Positions 26,318 through 34,731 of a DNA stretch of 64,000 nt are shown piece after piece; the first letter of the stretch is position 1, and every line of letters starts with the position of its first letter. The notes beneath the pieces were generated by a model. That model was not told where the DNA came from, searched no databases, and worked only from the letters and a program-made list of their open reading frames with translations. The DNA is from Nitrososphaerota archaeon (GTDB lineage: Archaea; Thermoproteota; Nitrososphaeria; Nitrososphaerales; JACPRH01). The stretch spans positions 62,001 to 126,000 of the forward strand of contig JAMCPI010000007.1 of the NCBI GenBank assembly GCA_023379805.1. Direction: 5' to 3'. Position numbers and translations under genes: made by a program.

Positions 26318-27778
26318 ATGTCTTTTGTGGTGAGATACCGGATGCCGGATGTGGATGTTCTCTTCTTCCAGCCTGCTGTGGGCAAGCAGTACGGAATAAT
26401 TTCACTTGGCATCCTGAGTCTATCGGCCTATCTGCGGAAACACGGCTATGACTCCCGGATTGTCGTTCTGGTGGATCGGGACACCGAGGAGACTGTGCGG
26501 AGGAAGATGCGTCAATTTCACCCAAAGGTTGTTTGCATCAGTCTCCACTGGTACATCCACAGCTACGAAGCGCTGAAGGTCGCGGAGGCAGTTAAAGCCG
26601 AGTCTCCTGAGACCAAGGTGGTAGTCGGCGGTCACACATCCACTTACTTCAATAAGCAGATCTTGGATTTCACCTCTGCAATAGATCTTATCGTTAAGGG
26701 TGACGGTGAGAAGCCGCTTCTCGATTATGTCTCCACCCTTGATCCGGAGCGGACTGAGAACGCCTCTTTCATGAAGGATGGGGAGTTCGTATCTAAACCG
26801 ATTACCTACCACCAGACATCTCTTGAAGACCTGAGTGCCGCCAACAAAGACATGAATGAGATGGTTGATGAGTGGGATCACTACCTAAAAACGACTCGTG
26901 TCCGCACCTCCGCCCCGATACCGTCCGGCAAAATAGTTGAGAAGGTTTCTACGAAGTCAAGCGAGTTCTACCTATATGTTGGGAAGGGCTGCAGCTACAA
27001 CTGCTGCTTCTGCGGAACCTCAAAAACCGGCTCCACCAGGATATTCAGCCGCGGAGTCTCGATATTTCGCCCCGTTGAGGATGTTGTCCGAGACGCAAAC
27101 CTTCTCAAAGATAATGGGGTTGAAAGTCTCTTCCTCGACTTCGGGCCATTCAAAGATGAGATCTATTTCCAGAAACTCTTCGCTGAGCTGAAACCGCTTG
27201 ATGTTGATCTCACCTTCCTCCCATGGAATCTGCCATCGAACGAGCTGCTATCACAAGTAGGGGAAAGCTTCCGGAATTTCGAGATTCAGATATCCCCTGA
27301 CAGCGGCTCCGAGCGGCTTAGGGATCAACTTTGCCGCCAAGGCTTCCATAAACAGTTCTATACCAACAACCAGTTGTCGAAAGCGGTCGAGAAGATCGCG
27401 GAAATAGGCTCTCCACGTGGAGCACAGCTCTTCCTCTGGTTCATCTGTGGACTCCCCTTCGAAACAGAAGAGGACTTCCAAGAAACCGTCAAACTATCAC
27501 TTGAGATGAAAAAGCAGTACCCTCAGATATTCCAGAACCCTCAGGATCAGCTCGAATGCGTTCCACTCCGTCTAACACCCGGTTCACCCATCGATCTGTT
27601 CCCGAAACGGTTCAATATGCGGCGGCTGAGAAGCAGCTTCAAAGACTACTACGAATACTGCCGCGATCTAGGAGAAGGAAAGATTGAGCATCCGCTGGGG
27701 CTGGAGCGTGAAGACCTAACCGAAGCCGGCATCATTAAACGAGCCGTCGAATACAAAGACGCGGTAACCACCGTCTAA
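26318..27778 (+). CDS. Cobalamin-binding-domain radical SAM protein
   Basis: A 486-residue class B-like radical SAM enzyme. Residues about 8-140 form a Rossmann B12-binding domain (VDVLFFQPAVGKQYGIISLGILSLSAYLR, KVVVGGHTS, IVKGDGEKPLLDYV). The radical SAM domain follows with the CxxxCxxC iron-sulfur motif CSYNCCFC near residues 226-233, and GLPFETEEDFQET further on. Class B enzymes methylate unactivated carbon or phosphorus, or rearrange rings. No usual corrinoid His motif is required in this class. The substrate is unknown. Start ATG has a TATA-like AATTATTAAAGG about 50 nt upstream. Confidence 0.9.
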   Translation: MSFVVRYRMPDVDVLFFQPAVGKQYGIISLGILSLSAYLRKHGYDSRIVVLVDRDTEETVRRKMRQFHPKVVCISLHWYIHSYEALKVAEAVKAESPETKVVVGGHTSTYFNKQILDFTSAIDLIVKGDGEKPLLDYVSTLDPERTENASFMKDGEFVSKPITYHQTSLEDLSAANKDMNEMVDEWDHYLKTTRVRTSAPIPSGKIVEKVSTKSSEFYLYVGKGCSYNCCFCGTSKTGSTRIFSRGVSIFRPVEDVVRDANLLKDNGVESLFLDFGPFKDEIYFQKLFAELKPLDVDLTFLPWNLPSNELLSQVGESFRNFEIQISPDSGSERLRDQLCRQGFHKQFYTNNQLSKAVEKIAEIGSPRGAQLFLWFICGLPFETEEDFQETVKLSLEMKKQYPQIFQNPQDQLECVPLRLTPGSPIDLFPKRFNMRRLRSSFKDYYEYCRDLGEGKIEHPLGLEREDLTEAGIIKRAVEYKDAVTTV

Positions 27779-27897
27779 AGCATACTCACCGTCACAACTC
27801 ATCTGCGAAGAGGTACACAATAACAATAACCTAAGAAGCAGCCTGCCGGCTAGGCTTGCATAGTCTGGAACAATGCGCGTCGGGAACGGAACGCTGC

Positions 27898-28833
27898 TTA
27901 AGCCATTTTTCTTCTCAGGATGTCAAGGTACTTCGGTATGTTTCTTGCATCTTCGAGAGTTGGGAAGTACTGCGCATCTTTGGGAACAGGGTTTAAAGTA
28001 GCCAATCCTGGTCTAGTAGGGATCTTTCCACCCAAGCCCTCGACCCGGGATTGCCACTCCTCTGAGAGCGCGAAGTTGAATGCTCGTTCAGCCCAATCCT
28101 CGTTCTCGCCGCCCTTTACGATTGCAATGGTGGGTGCGAAGGTCGCCATATACGGGACGTCCGCGGGCATTCTGTGAGCTACCGGGCGGCCTTGGATATC
28201 TAGGTAGTATGAGATGCAGGCGAGTGTCGCTGGGAGGCCTAGGTAGCTGTTACCCAGCCCGATGTTCAGCGCCATCTCAGGCATGCACATGTAAGTCTTC
28301 GGCTTTAGATCCGCAAGCCTTCCGACTACTTCGTTCCACTTCTTTTCGCCGATGATGCGGTTTAGTGCGGTCAAGTATGTGAGTCCCATCTGTCCCTCTA
28401 CGTTGTTGGTGATTTCGTGGGCTGCTAGTTTTCCTCGCCACTTCTCGTCAAGCGCTTCATCCAATGTGGTGGGCGCCTCCTCTTCCTTGACCAAGTCGGT
28501 GTTGTAGGCTAGGCCTACGGGTGATAACGCCATGGCGCACCAAGCTCCCTTAGGGTTATGGAACTCCTTCGGGTATGCGACGAATTCCGGTGAGTCATAG
28601 GGTCGTAGGAGGCCGTTGAGCTGGAGGTTCAGGATCATCCAGTGTGGGCCTATCACCAGGTCTGCGGTGCGTTCTCCAGCCTCTGTTTCCTTCTTGATTC
28701 GTTCATAAACCATCTTAGGGTGGTCGCGGAAGGTGATCAGGTGAAAATGTTCATCTGCGTATTTCGCCCTCAATGATATGTCGAAGGTGTCGAGAATAAA
28801 CGAGAATGAAGTGTATACAACGAGTTTGGTCAT
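27898..28833 (-). CDS. Cytosolic solute-binding-fold protein (family 1 ABC type)
   Basis: A 311-residue protein with the fold of iron/spermidine/thiamine ABC binding proteins: LVVYTSFSFILDTF at the N-terminus, ADLVIGPHWMIL, WCAMALSPVGLAYNTDLV, and LDEKWRGKLAAHEI. These match the sibling at 30736-31839. Unlike a true transport binding protein, it begins directly with the first beta strand (MTKLVVYTSF) and has no signal peptide, lipobox or tether. It should therefore stay in the cytosol and could be a small-molecule sensor, a carrier or an enzyme derived from a binding protein. It lies 3' of the SCP2 and U32 genes on the same strand. Confidence 0.8.
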   Translation of the reverse strand: MTKLVVYTSFSFILDTFDISLRAKYADEHFHLITFRDHPKMVYERIKKETEAGERTADLVIGPHWMILNLQLNGLLRPYDSPEFVAYPKEFHNPKGAWCAMALSPVGLAYNTDLVKEEEAPTTLDEALDEKWRGKLAAHEITNNVEGQMGLTYLTALNRIIGEKKWNEVVGRLADLKPKTYMCMPEMALNIGLGNSYLGLPATLACISYYLDIQGRPVAHRMPADVPYMATFAPTIAIVKGGENEDWAERAFNFALSEEWQSRVEGLGGKIPTRPGLATLNPVPKDAQYFPTLEDARNIPKYLDILRRKMA

Positions 28834-28972
28834 GTGGTGAGCTTCACTTTTCTGATCCTTTTAAGACTTTATTCTGGTTATGATGCTCTGTTAATGTAGC
28901 GGGGTTAAGTGGAGGAGATATTCAGGTTGCAGTGTATCTGATATTATTGGCTGCGGCAGTGTATAGAGTAGG

Positions 28973-29395
28973 TCAATATTCTAGGTTCATTGCTCTAATG
29001 ATGTTGAGGATTTTCTTCTCCATCCGGACTACCTTGCCGAGGTAGAGGAGCATCTTAGGCATCGAGCCTGTGAACCTGATTCCGCCTTTAACTACTTCAC
29101 TTTGCACCCTAAGTTCACCCTTAGCTATCTTCTCCCATTTCTCATAGAGTGCTGTGAACTTGAACTCCGCCTTGTCTTCCGGCCGCGCCTCTCTTGAACT
29201 GATTTTTCCGTTTTCCACCTGGATCAGGAACGCCTCGTCTTTATCGCTACTCACTGCGAGTATAGTTGTGTTCATGCCGACGAAAACCTTGGCGAGTTCA
29301 TCGTCACGGTTAAGCCGTTCGCCTGCTTCCTCAAAGAATTCTTTAGACCAAAACTGAGTCAATTTCTGTTTCGCCGAGCCTGCGTTAATGACCAT
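28973..29395 (-). CDS. SCP2 sterol/lipid-carrier-domain protein
   Basis: A 140-residue protein with the SCP2 layout: an N-terminal helix pair, then the strands FLIQVENGKISSREARPEDKAEFKFTALYEKWEKIAKGE, and the family's G...F.G.....L hallmark (GGIRFTGSMPKMLLYLGKV) followed by a hydrophobic C-terminal helix. SCP2 domains bind lipids, isoprenoids or acyl-CoA. UbiT, an SCP2 protein, partners U32-family UbiU/UbiV in oxygen-independent quinone synthesis; this gene is 52 nt downstream of a U32 gene. That link is inference. Confidence 0.82.
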   Translation of the reverse strand: MVINAGSAKQKLTQFWSKEFFEEAGERLNRDDELAKVFVGMNTTILAVSSDKDEAFLIQVENGKISSREARPEDKAEFKFTALYEKWEKIAKGELRVQSEVVKGGIRFTGSMPKMLLYLGKVVRMEKKILNIIRAMNLEY

Positions 29396-29447
29396 TAAAG
29401 CATTACTTTGCTCGATTCACTTGGACAGATCGACTTGCCTGTCTTGA

Positions 29448-30602
29448 CTAAGTTTTTGGTGTGACTATTGCGTGTTCGAAAAGCGCTTTTGTCGCCGCTG
29501 AGTAGGTTTCGAACTGCTCTTGGTTTCTTATTTGTACCAGGCTCTTCGCGGCTTGGTTGCAATATCCGCATACATCGCAGGGTTTTGTCGGGGTGCATCC
29601 TCCTTTCTTAACTAAGGCTTTAAAGAATCGGTCAAGCTGATTGTTGTCAATATATACGTCCGGTTTCTTGAGGTCATGAGGTTGGAATCCTGGCATGCTC
29701 TGCTGGTTGGCGGCGGAGCGGCCTGACCAGTCGGGGTAGGTTGGGCTGATTAGGTCGAGCAGGTTTCCAGTGTATTTTCTAGTTGAGTAAGCTTCTACTG
29801 TCCTTTCGATCCATTCGACGGGCATCTGTCTTCCCTGAATCTTGTACCGGTCGATATCGTAGGTTTTCTCGTAGTACGCCACGTCTTCCGGTCGGATCCA
29901 TGCTGATTTGAGCAGCTCGGAGGGATCTTCTAGTCGATCCTGCACGCATTCCAGCATGCAGTAATCTACGCCGTCGTCGGCTATGCGAGATCGGTGTGAG
30001 CTCACAGTGTGGTGGTAGAGCGAGTATGGGCAGTGGAAGAGGCAGGATTCGTTGACGAGGAGTTCCACCTCGGTTTTACGGGATTTAGAGATGCTTTCGA
30101 GGAGTTCAAAGTCACGGTTGGCTCGCGAAGGCAGGTTGATGATGTCGGCGCCGAGTTCCTCCCATCTCTTGAACTTCTGGGCCGTGTCTATTTCTGCGTA
30201 AACCGAGATTTCGGTCTTCAAGCTAGGATATTCGCTTTTGACGAGGCGGTGAATATAGGGTGAGGCGACGGTAATGATGTCTGCGCCTGTCTCGTATACT
30301 TCTCCGAGGTAGCTGAGGATCTTCTCTCGACCTTCGTTCGTGTAACCTATTTCCCCTAGGCAGAGAGTGTTTGCGAGATAATTCACTTTAATCCCGATTC
30401 TATGCGCTTCTTCAGTGAACTCTCTAACATAATCCATGTCGAAGTCTCCGAACTTCTTCACTAACCCCGCGATTCTGCCGTGCCCAATAATCGAGCTTGG
30501 CAGCGAACCGTATATCTTGTCGATGCTGCGGTACTTTTTGTTGAATCGCCCGAACTTTTCCAGCAGCTCCATTTCGAAACGACTAGGTACGGATAGCCTC
30601 AA
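29448..30602 (-). CDS. U32-family (collagenase-like/UbiU-V-like) protein with Cys clusters
   Basis: A 384-residue TIM-barrel protein of the U32 peptidase family. Typical features are VKVNYLANTL and ISVYAEIDTAQ, the NESCLFHC segment followed by YCMLECVQDR (four cysteines in the middle of the protein, about residues 185-235), then SAWIRPEDVAYYEK. A further C-terminal cluster, CTPTKPCDVCGYC (near 345-357), adds four Cys. In U32 proteins such as UbiU/V, RlhA and TrhP the cysteines bind an Fe-S cluster, and activity is in hydroxylation rather than proteolysis. Start TTG at 30602, with a TATA-like element 25-30 nt upstream, so the mRNA is probably leaderless. It is co-directional with SCP2. Confidence 0.83.
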   Translation of the reverse strand: MRLSVPSRFEMELLEKFGRFNKKYRSIDKIYGSLPSSIIGHGRIAGLVKKFGDFDMDYVREFTEEAHRIGIKVNYLANTLCLGEIGYTNEGREKILSYLGEVYETGADIITVASPYIHRLVKSEYPSLKTEISVYAEIDTAQKFKRWEELGADIINLPSRANRDFELLESISKSRKTEVELLVNESCLFHCPYSLYHHTVSSHRSRIADDGVDYCMLECVQDRLEDPSELLKSAWIRPEDVAYYEKTYDIDRYKIQGRQMPVEWIERTVEAYSTRKYTGNLLDLISPTYPDWSGRSAANQQSMPGFQPHDLKKPDVYIDNNQLDRFFKALVKKGGCTPTKPCDVCGYCNQAAKSLVQIRNQEQFETYSAATKALFEHAIVTPKT

Positions 30603-30626
30603 GTCGGATAAAATGAAACCCGCCTC

Positions 30627-30636
30627 TATATATATA
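30627..30636 (-). promoter_or_regulatory. TATA-like box of the U32 gene
   Basis: TATATATATA on the minus strand lies 25-34 nt before the TTG start at 30602. This is the distance expected for a leaderless archaeal transcript. Confidence 0.5.
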
Positions 30637-30735
30637 GTTAAGTGGCGGTGGCGGCAACATCATATCAACTCTTCATCTGAATGAAAAATCTTTATTAGTT
30701 ATCTTCATAGTCTCTCGCACAGCAGTGAAAATATA

Positions 30736-31839
30736 TTGGTTAACCGCAATGTATACATTGGAATAGCTATTGTAGTGATCATCGCCGTTGCCGCCGCAGC
30801 CTACATATCACTACCCCCACCGACCACTACGCCCTCATCCAGCACCACAAGCACCTCAACAACGACAACATCTGGTCCACCACCAGAAGACACACTTATA
30901 GTCTACACGACTGTCGATCAACAGACCTTCACCCCCTGGCAAAAAGCCTTTGAAGCCAAATACCCGGGTACTAAAATAACATTCTATACAGATACGCCTG
31001 GCAACATCTTCACGAAGATAGTGACAGAGAGAGCGGCTCACAAACAGACCGCCGACGTTGTGATGATCAGCCTCTCGCTACAGCTTAGTCTGCAGAACAA
31101 GAGCCTGCTGGAACAGTATAATTCGCCGGAGGCAGCAGCCTACCCCGCGCATTTCAAGGACTCGTCAGGCCACTGGGTCGCTGCAATGCTTCTCCCAATG
31201 CTTCAGGTCCGTAACACCAACCTTGTGCCGGACTCAGAGGTTCCCCGTACCATGGATCAGCTTGTTGATCCCAAGTGGAAGGGCAAGGACACAATCCACG
31301 ATCTTACGCTAGGAACCGTTGGAACCCAATACTTCGCCACCTTAAAGCAGTACATGGGTGAAAAAGAATGGACATCATTCATGGAACGACTGGCCACGAA
31401 CGTCCAGCCTACACGTAAAGCAGCCTTCGAAGACGTGATTAATCCTGTTGCAAGCGGCGAAAAAAGTATTGCCCTATCAGTCTACATGCACGACTATCTC
31501 GGAACCAAAAACAAGGGTGCTCCTGTAGCATCCTTCACAATCGATGGACTACCTGTGCTGACAAGTCTACTCCCAGTGGGCGTAGTAAGTAACGCCACGC
31601 ACCCAGTCGCCGCGAAACTCTTCATGGACTGGATACTTTCCAAAGACGGCCAGACAATGGTGGGTAACAGCGAGGTAAGGATCCCAGCGCGTCAAGACAT
31701 CAATGCGAAATATATGCTCAAAACTCTCCTGCCTGACAAGACCCCCGACGACCTGAAAATCTTCCCTAACGACGACGCAGTCAAAAACAACGCTCAATAC
31801 AAGAGCTACTTCGCCAAGACCTTCACCAGCCAGCCCTAA
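30736..31839 (+). CDS. ABC transporter substrate-binding protein (family 1, iron-type fold)
   Basis: A 367-residue surface-tethered protein. The N-terminus is one hydrophobic helix (IGIAIVVIIAVAAAAYISL), followed by a Thr/Ser/Pro-rich stalk and then a solute-binding fold: LIVYTTVDQQTFTPWQKAFEAKYPG, WVAAMLLPMLQVRNTNLVP and LVDPKWKGK. This is the FbpA/AfuA type that serves iron, spermidine or thiamine import. The paired YY iron ligands of ferric-binding proteins are not seen at the expected place (VYMHDYLGTKN), so iron is uncertain. It works with the permease downstream and the ATPase at 34732-35838. A TATA-like element is 40-50 nt before the TTG start. Confidence 0.9.
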   Translation: MVNRNVYIGIAIVVIIAVAAAAYISLPPPTTTPSSSTTSTSTTTTSGPPPEDTLIVYTTVDQQTFTPWQKAFEAKYPGTKITFYTDTPGNIFTKIVTERAAHKQTADVVMISLSLQLSLQNKSLLEQYNSPEAAAYPAHFKDSSGHWVAAMLLPMLQVRNTNLVPDSEVPRTMDQLVDPKWKGKDTIHDLTLGTVGTQYFATLKQYMGEKEWTSFMERLATNVQPTRKAAFEDVINPVASGEKSIALSVYMHDYLGTKNKGAPVASFTIDGLPVLTSLLPVGVVSNATHPVAAKLFMDWILSKDGQTMVGNSEVRIPARQDINAKYMLKTLLPDKTPDDLKIFPNDDAVKNNAQYKSYFAKTFTSQP

Positions 31840-31862
31840 AAATAACCCCCTTCCCGGCAGAT

Positions 31863-31878
31863 TATTCGCCGGCGAATA
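31863..31878. terminator. 16-bp perfect palindrome plus T-run
   Basis: TATTCGCC-GGCGAATA is a perfect palindrome 24 nt after the binding-protein stop, and ATTTTTTATTATT follows directly. As an RNA it would form a hairpin with a U tract, typical of termination or 3'-end processing that separates the binding-protein mRNA from the permease mRNA. As DNA, the exact palindrome could also be a dimer operator. Confidence 0.55.
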
Positions 31879-32045
31879 TTTTTTATTATTCAGTCAAGAC
31901 CTAGTGTTAACTCTCATTTTTCACGGTCTTTCAGCATCTGTTTCTCTTTCTATACTAGTAGTTAATATGTGAAGCAGAACACTCTCTTTTCCTCTTTCAC
32001 TTAATCAGAATTGTGCGAAAAACTGCTTTTATGCTACGTAATTAG

Positions 32046-33755
32046 ATGGTTAAGCCGCTCTTGGTTTCGAAAGGCCTTTCGCGGCTGCTGATTCCGGCGG
32101 TTATTGTCAGCATGTGCGTGCTGATAACAATGCCTACTGTAGCGCTCTTCTTCGGAAGCCTTTGGAGTGCAAATCCAGGCGAGCCGGGTCACCTGACGCT
32201 TGACAACTATGTTGCCACCTTCAGTGAGGCTAGGAGTCTCGGTCTTCTCCTGAACAGCATGGTCTTTGCTCTGGGCTCAGCCTTTCTTGCAACCGCTATC
32301 GCCACGATTATCGCTTTCATAACTTCACGCACCGATACGCCTTTAGCGCGAGTATTCACCTACGTTCCTTTCTTTACACTGGTTATTCCTACGCTCGTCG
32401 ACGCGCTTGCTTGGGTCTATCTGTTGACCCCAAGAACCGGCTTGATTAATCTCTTCTTCACGCAGTACCTCGGTTTTCACGATCCTCCGTTCAACATTTA
32501 CTCCCTAGGGGGAATGATTTGGGTGATGGGTCTCTCGTTGGTGCCTCTGGCATTCGTCGGGGTAAGATCCGCGATGGTTTCTCTTGACCCCTCACTGGAA
32601 GAGGCTGCGCGAGTCTCAGGTAGAGGAATCCGTACAGTGATATTCAGTGTCACTCTGCCTCTTGTGGGACCCGCGATGCTCTCTCTCTTCCTGTTATCGT
32701 TCATAGTCGCCTTCGGATCCTTCGAAATCCCTGCTGTAGTCGGAATCCCCGCGAATATTGACGTCTACATGTCGGTAATCACCATCTCAGCCCTCTATGA
32801 CAATCCCCCGAACTACGGATTAGCTACTGCGCAATCAGTCATCATGTTTGTCATCACAATCCTGTTCGTCTACCTTTACCGTAGGGCGACACGCCGCGCA
32901 GAGAGATTCGCTGTAATCACTGGACGCGGATACTCTCCAAGAATTATGAAGCTTGGGAAGTGGCGGTACCTCGGGCTAGCTATCCTGTTTCTATACCTCT
33001 TCGTGGGGCTGATTCTCCCCTACTTCACCCTCTTCATGGCCTCCCTCCAAACCTACTGGCATCCATTGACTCTCTTCGACAGCCTAAGCCTCACCAACTA
33101 CCTTGAACTCACCTCCTACTCCCAGCTGCCGAGCAGTACAGTAAACGGCATTATAGTATCAAGTCTCTCAGCCTTCATCGCCGTATTAGCTGCCGTCTTC
33201 ATCGTCTACTATTCCCAGAAGAGCCACGTCAAAGGCCGCGGGATCATAGAGGGCTTCGCCATGCTGCCCATCGCCTTCCCCGGACTCGTGCTCGGTGTCG
33301 GACTGCTTTGGGCCTTCATCAGTCTCCCACTAGGGATATACGGAACAATCTGGGCGTTCGTACTCGCATACGTGATCAAATATGTGGCTCACGGCGTGCG
33401 CTTCACCTCTGAACCGCTCCTCCAGATCCACCACGATCTTGAAGACGCCTCGAGAGTATCCGGCGCCTCAACACTCTACACGATAAGACGGATCACTTTG
33501 GTGCTGCTGAGGCCTGCTTTACTGGGCGGCTGGGTCTACATAGCGATGATCACGTTCAGGGAAATCGGTGCGGCGATTCTGCTGCTTACCCCGGGTAATG
33601 AAGTGATTTCCGCCACTCTCTTCCGGGTGTGGTCCAGCGGACATGTTGAACAGGCGATCGCCGCGATCGTACTGCTCACCTTTGCTCTTTGGGGTGTCAT
33701 AATTATAGTCAGCCTTGTCTCACGTAGAAGATTCATGTTTAAGGCGACACCCTAA
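32046..33755 (+). CDS. ABC transporter permease, fused double domain (FbpB/ThiP-like)
   Basis: A 569-residue permease with two homologous halves (about 1-285 and 300-569), so one polypeptide makes the entire membrane channel. Each half has about six helices and one ATPase-contact EAA loop: EEAARVSGRGIRTVIFSVTLPL (near 182-203) and LEDASRVSGASTLYTIRRITLVLLRPA (near 470-496). The fusion is known in iron and thiamine uptake systems. Start ATG; it is 200 nt downstream of the binding protein and separated from it by the palindrome. The ATPase is on the opposite strand 1 kb away. Substrate is uncertain. Confidence 0.92.
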   Translation: MVKPLLVSKGLSRLLIPAVIVSMCVLITMPTVALFFGSLWSANPGEPGHLTLDNYVATFSEARSLGLLLNSMVFALGSAFLATAIATIIAFITSRTDTPLARVFTYVPFFTLVIPTLVDALAWVYLLTPRTGLINLFFTQYLGFHDPPFNIYSLGGMIWVMGLSLVPLAFVGVRSAMVSLDPSLEEAARVSGRGIRTVIFSVTLPLVGPAMLSLFLLSFIVAFGSFEIPAVVGIPANIDVYMSVITISALYDNPPNYGLATAQSVIMFVITILFVYLYRRATRRAERFAVITGRGYSPRIMKLGKWRYLGLAILFLYLFVGLILPYFTLFMASLQTYWHPLTLFDSLSLTNYLELTSYSQLPSSTVNGIIVSSLSAFIAVLAAVFIVYYSQKSHVKGRGIIEGFAMLPIAFPGLVLGVGLLWAFISLPLGIYGTIWAFVLAYVIKYVAHGVRFTSEPLLQIHHDLEDASRVSGASTLYTIRRITLVLLRPALLGGWVYIAMITFREIGAAILLLTPGNEVISATLFRVWSSGHVEQAIAAIVLLTFALWGVIIIVSLVSRRRFMFKATP

Positions 33756-33827
33756 ATTGACTCGCTGCTTGCAGGGACTTTCGGGAATTAAAGTAAAGTA
33801 TAACTCTGCGGGGGTTTTCTGACTGTC

Positions 33828-34712
33828 ATGATGGACGGCCCGTCTCTCGCAGGCTTTCTCGATGAGGTGAAGATACGGAAGACTCATCCGGCTAGGCTGA
33901 GTCTCAGGAGCGATCTCGGCGATCTCGACGAGCTGATGGCGTCAATCTCGAAGGTGGGGCTTCTCCAACCTATTGTGGTTCGTCCTGTTGAGGAGGGTTA
34001 TGAGGTTGTCGCGGGTAACAGGCGTTTCGAGGCGTGTCGCCGGCTAGGCTGGATCAAGATACCTTGTCATATTGTGGAGCTCGATGACAAGGAGGCGTTC
34101 GAGGTGTCGCTGGTCGAGAATGTTCAGCGGAACATGCTGAACCCTGTTGAGGAGGCTGAGGCCTTTAGACGTTATGTGGAGGATTACGGTTGGGGTGGGG
34201 TGAGCGAGCTAGCTAGGCAGATAGGTAAGAGCCAGGTGTATGTGAGCAAGCGTTTAAGGCTTCTTTCGCTGCCGAAGGAGATCAAGGCTGAGATTGCTAG
34301 GCGAAACATCAGTCCAAGTGTAGGTGAGGAGCTTCTTTCACTTGACGATGAGAGTCAGCAGATAGAGCTCGGGATGCGTGCTGTGGGTGAGAACCTTTCG
34401 AGAAGCGATGTCCGCGACATAGTTAAGATGATTCATCACGGAAACCTACCTGAGTTCGACGCCTTCACAGATAGTATCCCGTACTCCTACTCGGATCTGG
34501 AGAAGCAGCAGCGGATTACTGATCGAGCCTTGGCTAAGAGCATAGTCGCGTTAAAGGTTGCACTTCACCGGATTGATGATTCTCTTGATCTACTTGAGGA
34601 AGGCTGGGTTATACGTGAGCTTCTCTTCGAGCACAGGAAGGCAATTCACGCTAATATCGACGCATTGATGAATTTGCGTAAACGGCTCTCCCGTCGCCCA
34701 ATGCCGAAGTAA
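33828..34712 (+). CDS. ParB/Spo0J-like protein
   Basis: A 294-residue protein with a ParB N-terminal (CTPase/nuclease-like) domain: DELMASISKVGLLQPIVVRP, VVAGNRRFEACRRLGW and FEVSLVENVQRNMLNPVEEAEAFRRY. The GNRR, EN and NP motifs are all present. The middle has a helix-turn-helix (LARQIGKSQVYVSKRLRLL), and the rest is helical. ParB proteins bind centromere-like sites or act as transcriptional regulators. No parA gene is present in the window. It lies between the two transporter halves and starts leaderless (TATA-like AAAGTATAAC about 29 nt upstream). Confidence 0.9.
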   Translation: MMDGPSLAGFLDEVKIRKTHPARLSLRSDLGDLDELMASISKVGLLQPIVVRPVEEGYEVVAGNRRFEACRRLGWIKIPCHIVELDDKEAFEVSLVENVQRNMLNPVEEAEAFRRYVEDYGWGGVSELARQIGKSQVYVSKRLRLLSLPKEIKAEIARRNISPSVGEELLSLDDESQQIELGMRAVGENLSRSDVRDIVKMIHHGNLPEFDAFTDSIPYSYSDLEKQQRITDRALAKSIVALKVALHRIDDSLDLLEEGWVIRELLFEHRKAIHANIDALMNLRKRLSRRPMPK

Positions 34713-34731
34713 ATAGGTGGCTTAGCGGGTT

